Of a stretch of DNA of 37,514 bases, positions 1-9,008 are shown one piece after another. Origin of the DNA: Pseudomonadota bacterium. Its GTDB lineage: Bacteria; Pseudomonadota; Alphaproteobacteria; Acetobacterales; Acetobacteraceae. The notes beneath the pieces are model-generated. The model was not told the DNA's origin and did no database searches. It saw nothing but the letters and a program-made list of their open reading frames with translations. The position numbers and the translations under genes are program-made. The stretch is taken from contig JAJXWD010000026.1 of NCBI GenBank assembly GCA_021781835.1, forward strand, positions 1 to 37,514. The letters run 5' to 3'. Position 1 is the first letter of the stretch. Every line of letters begins with the position of its first letter.

Positions 1-148
1 CCGCCCCGATGATCGTCGCCGCCTCGGGCAACTGCCCCGCCGCGTCGCGGTGGAACATCGCCGGCAAAAGCTTCCGACGAGCCAGATCGCCCGTGGCGCC
101 AAAAACAACCAGGGTAAAAGGGGAAACCGGAATCACGCGGCTGGTCAT
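1..148 (-). CDS. zwf: Glucose-6-phosphate 1-dehydrogenase, N-terminal part (runs off the left edge)
   Basis: Only the first 49 codons lie in the window. The translation opens MTSRVIPVSPFTLVVFGATG and continues DLARRKLLPAMFHRD. This is the typical start of glucose-6-phosphate dehydrogenase, with the GATGDLA dinucleotide-binding turn at about residues 17-23 and the RRKLLPA segment that follows it. The enzyme oxidises glucose-6-phosphate to 6-phosphogluconolactone in the cytoplasm, feeding the Entner-Doudoroff or pentose phosphate pathway. An AGAGGA sequence precedes the chosen ATG. It is the last gene of a minus-strand series fruB-fruK-fruA-porin-zwf and starts about 106 bases after the porin stop, so it may be co-transcribed. 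The identification is firm for this much sequence, but the rest of the gene is not visible. Confidence 0.88.
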   Translation of the reverse strand, partial: MTSRVIPVSPFTLVVFGATGDLARRKLLPAMFHRDAAGQLPEAATIIGA

Positions 149-219
149 GGCATCCTCTGCAAGAAAAAGGGGGCAGGATATGGCATTGCACAATAACCTG
201 CCCCAGTTGTTCGCGGCGT

Positions 220-239
220 GCCAGCCTGAAAAGGCTGGC
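220..239 (-). terminator. Perfect 7-bp hairpin after the porin gene
   Basis: GCCAGCC and GGCTGGC flank a 6-base loop just downstream of the porin stop codon. In the transcribed minus direction no run of T follows. It is therefore better described as a stabilising or attenuating hairpin between the porin and zwf than as a clear intrinsic terminator. Confidence 0.4.
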
Positions 240-254
240 CGGTCGAATTCCCGC

Positions 255-1544
255 TTACGAAGCGGGGGCCGCGAAGCCGGCGAGCTGGGCGAAATCGACC
301 GTGAACTTCACACCCACCACGAAGGCGTTGGGAATGTTGGTGCGGCGCGTGGGTTCGGCCGACTGGTCGGGATTGATGATGTACTGGACGTTGGGCATGA
401 GGGTGTAGGCCGTGCCGAGCTTGAGGTCGTAGTTCAGCTCCATCATGATCTCGCGGTGCGGGATACCGGCGGTGGAGGCGCCCACCGAGCGGCGCCCGGC
501 CTGGATGTTGTGGATGAAGGCCGGGGTGAATTCCTGATCGTTGATGACGAAGCCGATGTCATCGTTCGGGCGGCTGGCGAAGGTGCCGGTCTGGACCATG
601 CCCAGCTCGTAATATTGCGCCTCGTTCACCTGGCCGGTCAGGCGGGTCATGGCGACGCCGAACAGCGACAGGCCGGTGGGATCGACCGGCAGGTTGAAGC
701 GCGCGAACAGGCCCGAGCGGTCGTGATACTTGGCGTAAGGCTGGCCGGCGAGCAGGGCCGGGACGCCGTTCACGTCGTTCAGCGGGTCTGAATAGGCGCT
801 GGTGTCGTACCAGCCGCCGACGGCGTAGAGGGTCGCGGCATCGGGCTTGTAGCCGATCTCGGCGGGGATATCGACGCCGGTGTCGCCATGGCCGGACCAG
901 TTGAGGCCGTAATCATTGATCGAACGGTCGGCGGGGCTGACCTCGTAGACGCCGGCATGCACATAGGCGGCGGGGGTGACGTTGAAGGTGGCATCACCGC
1001 CCCAGGCGGAGGCCGGGAAATAGGTGAAATTGCTGTCCTTGAACACGAAAGTGGGATTGCCGCAGGCCGAGTTGGTCTGGAAGGAGCAGTAAAGCGGCGA
1101 GTTGAGGAAGAACATGTTGGCCTGCACGCGGCCCAGACGGACATCGAGCCGGTCATCGAGCGCCTTTTGCTCGGCATAGAGATAGGCGAGATGGGTGTTT
1201 TGCGTGCCCCACACTTCCTGCACGGAGGTGTTGTTGCCGATGTCGTCATTGGCGAGGCTGCGGCCATGGCGCTGGGTGATGGCGATGTGCACCGAACTGC
1301 CGGTGAGCCCGGCGATTTTGGCGAGGTCGAAATCTCCGCCCAGGAATACCTGGCCGGCATATTGCGCGCCCTGGCGGATGCCGCCCGTGGGGTTGGCGGC
1401 GGCTTCGCCGGTGTAGGAAAGGGAGAGGGAGACGCCGTGATCATACAGCTTTTGGCCGAGCGTGGGCGGCTGGGCGGTCTGGGCCAGGGCGGTGGTGAGG
1501 GCGAGCGCGGAGAGCCCGGCGCCCAGGATGAGTTTCGTCCACAT
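255..1544 (-). CDS. oprB: OprB-family carbohydrate-selective outer membrane porin
   Basis: The 429-residue product begins with a signal peptide (MWTKLILGAGLSALALTTALA) that would be cut near residue 21, and then reads as an OprB-type barrel. Typical features are the early GGIRQGAQYAGQVFLGGDFDL stretch, an LDVRLGRVQANMFF strand pair, a long run of alternating aromatic and polar beta strands, and the closing segment PNAFVVGVKFTVDF. The family forms 16-stranded barrels for passive sugar uptake across the outer membrane. The gene lies 130 bases downstream of fruA on the same strand, and that gap holds two palindromic repeats. The context suggests entry of fructose or another hexose for the neighbouring PTS. 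Substrate specificity cannot be read from the sequence. Confidence 0.87.
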   Translation of the reverse strand: MWTKLILGAGLSALALTTALAQTAQPPTLGQKLYDHGVSLSLSYTGEAAANPTGGIRQGAQYAGQVFLGGDFDLAKIAGLTGSSVHIAITQRHGRSLANDDIGNNTSVQEVWGTQNTHLAYLYAEQKALDDRLDVRLGRVQANMFFLNSPLYCSFQTNSACGNPTFVFKDSNFTYFPASAWGGDATFNVTPAAYVHAGVYEVSPADRSINDYGLNWSGHGDTGVDIPAEIGYKPDAATLYAVGGWYDTSAYSDPLNDVNGVPALLAGQPYAKYHDRSGLFARFNLPVDPTGLSLFGVAMTRLTGQVNEAQYYELGMVQTGTFASRPNDDIGFVINDQEFTPAFIHNIQAGRRSVGASTAGIPHREIMMELNYDLKLGTAYTLMPNVQYIINPDQSAEPTRRTNIPNAFVVGVKFTVDFAQLAGFAAPAS

Positions 1545-1570
1545 TATCGTTAAGCCTCTCTGTTGGTTTT

Positions 1571-1602
1571 AGAGCGGGGTGCGCTGAGGCGCATCCCCTC
1601 TA
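1571..1602. repeat. Short palindromic repeat, family R3, copy 1
   Basis: A hairpin GGGGTGCGC-TGAG-GCGCATCCCC with one bulged A sits between fruA and the porin gene. On the minus strand it reads GGGATGCGC followed by CACCCCGCTCTA, which matches a second copy at 15536-15565. It is interpreted as a dispersed extragenic palindrome. It may also act as a stem-loop in the fruA-porin transcript. Confidence 0.55.
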
Positions 1603-1614
1603 CTCTTGTTTAGC

Positions 1615-1671
1615 GATCGATTTCAGCGGGTTGGCTTGCCTCTGCCGACTCACTCCAACCCGCTGTCGATC
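1615..1671. repeat. Covarying stem-loop repeat, family R2, copy 1
   Basis: GATCGA, a TTT bulge and the 11-bp arm CAGCGGGTTGG are followed by a 20-base loop and the exact complement CCAACCCGCTG, then TCGATC. The loop is nearly identical to that of the copy at 23020-23075, while three stem pairs differ by changes on both sides. It lies between the fruA stop and the porin start. Confidence 0.7.
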
Positions 1672-1674
1672 TCG

Positions 1675-3345
1675 TCAGGCCGCCGCTTCGGCGGCGTTTT
1701 TCTTGAGGACGCCCAGCAGCAGGGCGGTGAGGACCGTGCCCGCCACCAGGGCGAAAACGTAGAAGCCGAGATTGGTCACGGCATCGGGGATGGGCAGCAC
1801 GAAGATGCCGCCATGAGGCACGCGCAGCTGCACGCCAAACAGCATGGACAGCGCGCCGGCCAGGGCGGAGCCCGCCATGTTGGAGGGGATGACGCGGAAC
1901 GGATCCTCGGCGGCGAAGGGAATGGCGCCTTCGGTGATGAAGGAGAGGCCGAGCGCGCCGGTCGAGAGGCCGGCCTCGCGCTCCTCATGGGTGAAGCGCT
2001 TGGGGAACAGGCGGGTGGCCAGGGCGATGCCGAGCGGGGGTGTCATGCCCGCCGCCATGACGGCCGCCATGGGGCCATAGATTTGCGCCGACAGCAGCCC
2101 GACCGCGAACGTGTAAGCCGCCTTGTTGACCGGGCCGCCCATGTCGAAGGCCATCATGGCGCCGAGCAGCAGGCCCAGAATGACCGCGGAGGTGCCTTTC
2201 ATGGATTGCAGGAAGCTGGTCATGGCGGTGAGCACATGGGCGATCGGGGTGCCGACCACATAGACCATCGCCAGCCCCACCACGGTGGTGCCGATGAGGG
2301 GCAGGATGAGCACCGGCTTCAACCCTTCGAGCACGCGGGGCAGCTTGAGGGATTTGTTAAGCCAGTTGACGAAATAGCCCGCCAGGAAGCCGGCCACGAT
2401 GGCGCCCAGGAAGCCCGCGCCGATTTGCGAGGACAAGAGCCCGCCCACCATGCCGGGCGCGAGGCCGGGACGGTCGGCGATGGAGTAGGAGATGAAGCCG
2501 GCCAGGATGGGCACGAACAGCGTGAACGCGCCCTTGGCGCCGATCTCGAACAATGCCCCGGCGAAGGTGTTGGCGTGGCTGGGGTCGGTGGCGTAGATGC
2601 CGCCGAACGCGAAGGCCAGCGCGATGAGCAGGCCGCCCGCGGTGACGAAGGGCAGCATGTAGGACACGCCGGTCATCAGGTGCTTGTAGGGGCCGGTTTT
2701 CTGCCCGCCCCGCCGGGGCGCGCTGGCGGTCTCGCCGCCCTGGAGGGTGGCCTCGGCCAGGGCGCGGCGGATGAAATTCTGCCCGTCGCTGATGGCCTGC
2801 TTGGTGCCGGCCGAGAACAGCTTCTTGCCCGCGAAGCGCGCCAGATCGACCTGGCGGTCGGCGGCGATGATGACCAGATCGGCGGCTTTGATTTCCTCGT
2901 CGGTCAGCGGGGTTTGGGCGCCGACCGAGCCCTGGGTCTCGACGCGGATATCATGGCCGAGCGCCTGGGCGGCCTGGGTTAACCCCTCGGCGGCCATGAA
3001 GGTGTGGGCGATGCCGGTGGGGCAGGAGGTGATGGCGACGATTTTGAGCGCCTTGGGCGCGGCGCCGCTGAGCACGGCGGCGGGGTCGGCCAGGACCTGG
3101 TCGATGCTGGCGCTGATGACGCGCGCGGGCTCGGGGCTGAGCGTGGCGCCCGCGCCGATGAGCAGGCCGAGCGAGGCGCCGGCGCTTTGCGCGCTGGTGA
3201 GCTTGCCCAGCACACCGTCTTTGGTGTGGACCTCGACCTCCAGGCTGCGGCCCGCGGCCTTGGCCGCCTTGCGCAGGGCTTCGGCCGCCAGCACGCCTTG
3301 GACGACGGCGTCGCCGGCGGCGATGGATGCGATGATTTCAGTCAT
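1675..3345 (-). CDS. fruA: PTS fructose-specific EIIB'BC permease
   Basis: The 556-residue protein has the FruA order. A degenerate IIB' domain fills about residues 1-98. A IIB domain follows with the phosphocysteine loop ITSCPTGIAHTF (Cys108). A IIC membrane domain starts at about residue 215, with several long hydrophobic helices and the conserved MAFDMGGPVNKAAY segment. It takes phosphate from FruB, imports fructose and releases fructose-1-phosphate in the cytoplasm. Only 18 bases separate its start from the fruK stop, which indicates an operon. Length and domain order are normal for the family. The neighbours fruK and fruB support fructose as substrate over mannitol or other hexoses. Confidence 0.95.
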   Translation of the reverse strand: MTEIIASIAAGDAVVQGVLAAEALRKAAKAAGRSLEVEVHTKDGVLGKLTSAQSAGASLGLLIGAGATLSPEPARVISASIDQVLADPAAVLSGAAPKALKIVAITSCPTGIAHTFMAAEGLTQAAQALGHDIRVETQGSVGAQTPLTDEEIKAADLVIIAADRQVDLARFAGKKLFSAGTKQAISDGQNFIRRALAEATLQGGETASAPRRGGQKTGPYKHLMTGVSYMLPFVTAGGLLIALAFAFGGIYATDPSHANTFAGALFEIGAKGAFTLFVPILAGFISYSIADRPGLAPGMVGGLLSSQIGAGFLGAIVAGFLAGYFVNWLNKSLKLPRVLEGLKPVLILPLIGTTVVGLAMVYVVGTPIAHVLTAMTSFLQSMKGTSAVILGLLLGAMMAFDMGGPVNKAAYTFAVGLLSAQIYGPMAAVMAAGMTPPLGIALATRLFPKRFTHEEREAGLSTGALGLSFITEGAIPFAAEDPFRVIPSNMAGSALAGALSMLFGVQLRVPHGGIFVLPIPDAVTNLGFYVFALVAGTVLTALLLGVLKKNAAEAAA

Positions 3346-3363
3346 TATTCCTCCCTTTGGACT

Positions 3364-4298
3364 TTATGGGGTTTGAACGGTCACGCTTTCCGCCAGCGCC
3401 TCGACCTCGGCGCGGGGCGGCAGATTGGGGCCGGGGCGGGTGAGCTTGCCGGCGGCAAAAGCGGTGGCGAGGCGGGCCAGGCGCTCGAGCGGCGCGCCCT
3501 CATCGAGCGCGGCGATGATGCCGGCGACCATGGCATCGCCCGCGCCGACCGTGCTGGCCACGCGCAACGCGGGCAGATGGGCACGCAAGGCGGCGGTTTG
3601 GGTGACGAACAGCGCGCCCTCGGCGCCCAGCGACACCACCACCAGCGCCACGCCGCGCGCAACCAGCCCACGGGCGGCGGCGAGCAGCGCCTCGTCGGTG
3701 TTCAGGGGCGTGCCCAGCAGGGCTTCGAGCTCGGCGCGGTTGGGCTTGATGGCGAAGGGCGGAACCGGGCCCTTGAGCGCGGCCGCGAGGGGCGGGCCGG
3801 AACTGTCGAGCAGCACGCGCGCGCCCTTGGCGGCCAGGCGGGCGGTGAGGGCGGCATAGATGCCGGGGCTGACATCGGCCGGCAGGCTGCCCGCGAGCAG
3901 CGCGAGGCCGCCGGGCTGGGTCAGGGTTTCGGCGCGCGCCGACAAGGCCGCCACCATTTCCTCCGAGACCGGCAGGCCGGGGAGGTTGATGTCGGTGGTG
4001 TCGTCGTCGTGGCTGAGCTTGATGTTGGTGCGGGTCTCGCCGGGCGCGCGGATGAATTCGTCCGTGATGCCCTTGGCCTTGAACAGCGCGGTGAAGCAGG
4101 CCTGGTTGTCCTCGCCCAATATGCCGGTGGCGGTGACGGCGGCGCCCCAATCGGCCAGGCAGGCGGCGACATTCACGCCCTTGCCGCCGGCATGGAAACT
4201 GACCGCGTGGGCGCGGTGGACATGGCCCGGGCGCAGGCGCTCGAGGCTTACCGTTTCGTCGATCGCCGGGTTGAGGGTGAGGGTGAGGATGGCGGGCA

Positions 4299-4299
<1 letters not shown>
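3364..4299 (-). CDS. fruK: 1-phosphofructokinase
   Basis: The 311-residue protein is a PfkB-family sugar kinase. It begins with ILTLTLNPAIDETVSL, the usual opening of FruK and LacC, and carries the GGKGVNVA substrate-binding signature at about residues 38-45. The C-terminal ATP site VGAGDAMVAG, near residue 255, contains the catalytic aspartate. It phosphorylates fructose-1-phosphate to fructose-1,6-bisphosphate. Its ATG overlaps the fruB stop in a TGATG arrangement, which favours translational coupling. LacC-type tagatose-6-phosphate kinase is a relative, but the flanking fruA and fruB make FruK much more likely. Confidence 0.95.
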
Positions 4300-6809
<2,510 letters not shown>

Positions 6810-6838
6810 GGTTTGGTTTCCCCGGCTTATGGGGGGTA

Positions 6839-6852
6839 TGAAAACGATTTCA
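6839..6852. promoter_or_regulatory. FruR-type operator O1
   Basis: TGAAAACGATTTCA is a near-palindrome (12 of 14 positions) with a central CG, as expected for a LacI/FruR-family operator. It lies 29 bases upstream of the fruB start. It shares the core GARAACGATTTC with a second site near fruR. Confidence 0.7.
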
Positions 6853-6948
6853 AACATCATGTCAAGCATTATCGTGCGGCGCTGAAGAAGTTTCAGCATA
6901 ATCATGCAGCAGAGCTTGATTTTTTGGCGGTTTTCATGATCAAATTAC

Positions 6949-6962
6949 TGAGAACGATTTCG
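6949..6962. promoter_or_regulatory. FruR-type operator O2
   Basis: TGAGAACGATTTCG repeats the operator core of O1 and lies 27 bases upstream of the fruR start. The two sites are 110 bp apart centre to centre, close to a whole or half number of helical turns. That spacing would allow looping and autoregulation. Confidence 0.6.
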
Positions 6963-6989
6963 TCTCAGCTTGAGGCAAGGGAAGGATAC

Positions 6990-7982
6990 ATGGCGGTCAG
7001 CATCAAGGACGTCGCGGCGGCGGCCGGGGTTTCACCGGCGACGGTGTCGCGGGCCTTAGGCGGGGGCAAGGTGAGCGCCGAGCTGCGCGCCCAGGTGGAG
7101 GCGGCGGTGAAACAGACCGGCTACCGCCCTAACCTCTCCGCCCGGCGCCTGCGCTCGCAGGAGGCCCAGACGATTGGGTTGATCGTCGCCGATATTTCCA
7201 ACCCGTTTTTTACCGGCGTGGCGCGCGCGGTGGAGGATGAAGCCTACAAGGCCGGGCTGCGGGTGATTTTGTGCAACACCGATGAAAGCCCCGAACGCGA
7301 GGCGATGTATTTGCAGCTGATGGAGGAGGAGCGCGTGACCGGGGTGATTTTCTCGCCCACCCGCACCACCGTGACCAAGCTCATGCGCCACGAGCCGGGA
7401 TTTCCGGTGGTGCTCATCGACCGCGCCGAGGCGGGCGGGCGGCATGACGCCGTGGTGTTGGATAATTTCGCCGCCGCGCAGCAGCTGGTCGAGCATTTAT
7501 ACGACCGGGGCTACCGGCGCATCATCGGTTTGTTCGGCAATGCCTCGACCACCGGCATCGAGCGCCATGACGGCTATGTGGCCGCCATGCGCCATGTTGG
7601 CCTGACGCCCGAGGCCCGCTTCATCGCGCCCAGCGTGGAGGCGGCGCAGCATGAGGTGGCCGGGTGGTTTAGGGCCAACACCCTGCCCGAGGCGGTGATC
7701 GCCAGTAACGGCCTGCTGCTGATGGGCGCGGTGCGGGCGCTGCGCGAGGCCGGGCGCGAGACGCCGCGCGACCTCGCCATTGCCGGGTTTGACAATGAAA
7801 GCTGGACCGAGCTGACCGGGCCGGGGCTGACCGTGATCGAGCAGCCGGTGGCCGAGATCGGCCGTACCGCCATGCGGCTGCTGCTCGAGCGGCTGGACGA
7901 GCCGCGCGCGCCGCTGCGCAAGGTGGTGCTGGGCGGACGCTGCATGGTGCGCGGCTCGACCGCCGCGCGCGGCGCCACCTGA
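6990..7982 (+). CDS. fruR: LacI-family transcriptional regulator of the fructose operon
   Basis: The product is 330 residues from the ATG after AAGGGAAGGATAC. An N-terminal LacI helix-turn-helix (SIKDVAAAAGVSPATVSRAL, residues 4-23) and hinge (YRPNLSARRLRS) precede a periplasmic-binding-protein-like sensor domain. The sensor contains IGLIVADISNPFFTG and the closing IAGFDN segment. The gene is divergent from fruB and shares a 180-base promoter region carrying two similar operators. By family and position it most likely represses fruBKA and itself, and is relieved by a fructose phosphate. The effector is inferred. A broader Cra-like role is possible. Confidence 0.88.
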   Translation: MAVSIKDVAAAAGVSPATVSRALGGGKVSAELRAQVEAAVKQTGYRPNLSARRLRSQEAQTIGLIVADISNPFFTGVARAVEDEAYKAGLRVILCNTDESPEREAMYLQLMEEERVTGVIFSPTRTTVTKLMRHEPGFPVVLIDRAEAGGRHDAVVLDNFAAAQQLVEHLYDRGYRRIIGLFGNASTTGIERHDGYVAAMRHVGLTPEARFIAPSVEAAQHEVAGWFRANTLPEAVIASNGLLLMGAVRALREAGRETPRDLAIAGFDNESWTELTGPGLTVIEQPVAEIGRTAMRLLLERLDEPRAPLRKVVLGGRCMVRGSTAARGAT

Positions 7983-7995
7983 CCATACGGCGCTA

Positions 7996-8013
7996 GTTAC
8001 TCCGCAAAGTAAC
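7996..8013 (+). terminator. Small stem-loop after fruR
   Basis: GTTACT and AGTAAC form a 6-bp stem around a 6-base loop, 14 bases after the fruR stop. A further weak pairing (TTGG/CCAA nested within AACGG/CCGTT) follows. There is no T tract, so this is only a possible transcript end. Confidence 0.3.
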
Positions 8014-8147
8014 GGGGCGTTGGCTTGCCAAAGCGGCGCCGTTTGCGGGCTGTGCGGTGAAAGCGGCACCCGCGCGTGAAGCCTTGATGACCGGGGCGGG
8101 CGATGCTCTTGGCAAGCGGCCGGTGGCGGGGTTAGGCTGGTTACGAA

Positions 8148-9008
8148 ATGTCCATTTCACGGCCAATGCCCGCCCTGCCGCAAGCGCCGCGATTCGTGTT
8201 CGCGGTGGCGGGGGCGGCGCATGCGGCCAAGCTGGCACCGGCGCTGGGCGCGCTGGGGCGGGCCACGGCGCATGAGATTTTGGTGGTGCAGCGGGCTGGC
8301 GACCCGCCGGCGCCGCACCCCAACCGGCTGGAGGCCGAACCGCCCGCCGGGCTGAGCGACCATCAGGCGGCGATATGGCTGAAAACCGGCCTGCACAGGC
8401 TGGTCGGGCTGGAGCGGCCCTTTTGCTATCTCGACTCCGACGTGCTGGCGCTGGGGCCCGGGATCGAGGCCATTTTTGGCCAGACGCCCGGCCCGCTCGC
8501 CTTTGCCCCCGACCACGCGACCCTCGACCAGTTTTCCCCCTATGCCGTGCGCTGCGGCTGCCGGCAGGCGTGCGGGCATCTGCGCGAGGCGCTGTTTTGC
8601 CAGTGGGGGGTGGATGTGGCGGGGGATTTCCGGCTGTGGAATGGCGGCGTGTTTGTCGCGCGCGCGGGGGCCGAGGCGGTGCTGGACGAATGGCACAAGC
8701 TGGCCACCCAGATTTTCGCCGAGCCTTACTGGTTTACCCGCGACCAGGCCGCGCTGGCGGCGGCGGTGTGGCGGGCCGGGTGGCAGGCGCGCCCTACCCT
8801 GCCCCCGCGCTTCAACCTGATTCTCGATTGCTGCCGGGGCATCGCGCCCGACGCGCGGGCCACCACCCCGCCCGACCGCCTGAGCGTGACCCCCCGCCAC
8901 CTGCCTTTGCCCAAGGCCGAGGCCGTGCATCTGATCAATAACGGGGTCGGCCGCACGGGCTGGCCGCATTGGGACCATCTGGCCCGTTTTTTGGAGCTTA
9001 GCCCATGA
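8148..9008 (+). CDS. GT-A-like glycosyltransferase with DSD motif and cysteine cluster
   Basis: The 286-residue protein resembles GT8-like retaining transferases. It has a Rossmann-like start (FVFAVAGAAHAAKL), LKTGLHRL, then CYLDSDV whose DSD (residues 96-98) would bind metal and nucleotide sugar, and LWNGGVFV at about 163-170. An unusual motif CGCRQACGHLREALFC (Cys136, 138, 142, 151 and His144) lies between the DSD and the NGG segment. No signal peptide is seen, so it probably acts in the cytoplasm. Its stop overlaps the next start as ATGA. The same C-terminal region recurs in the radical SAM protein at the end of the cluster. The donor and acceptor are unknown, and no strong ribosome site decides the start. 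Confidence 0.75.
   Translation: MSISRPMPALPQAPRFVFAVAGAAHAAKLAPALGALGRATAHEILVVQRAGDPPAPHPNRLEAEPPAGLSDHQAAIWLKTGLHRLVGLERPFCYLDSDVLALGPGIEAIFGQTPGPLAFAPDHATLDQFSPYAVRCGCRQACGHLREALFCQWGVDVAGDFRLWNGGVFVARAGAEAVLDEWHKLATQIFAEPYWFTRDQAALAAAVWRAGWQARPTLPPRFNLILDCCRGIAPDARATTPPDRLSVTPRHLPLPKAEAVHLINNGVGRTGWPHWDHLARFLELSP

Noticed and set aside
1571-1671. Repeats checked as a possible CRISPR array
   Set aside because: The palindromes occur singly or in unlike pairs, without regular spacers or cas genes.
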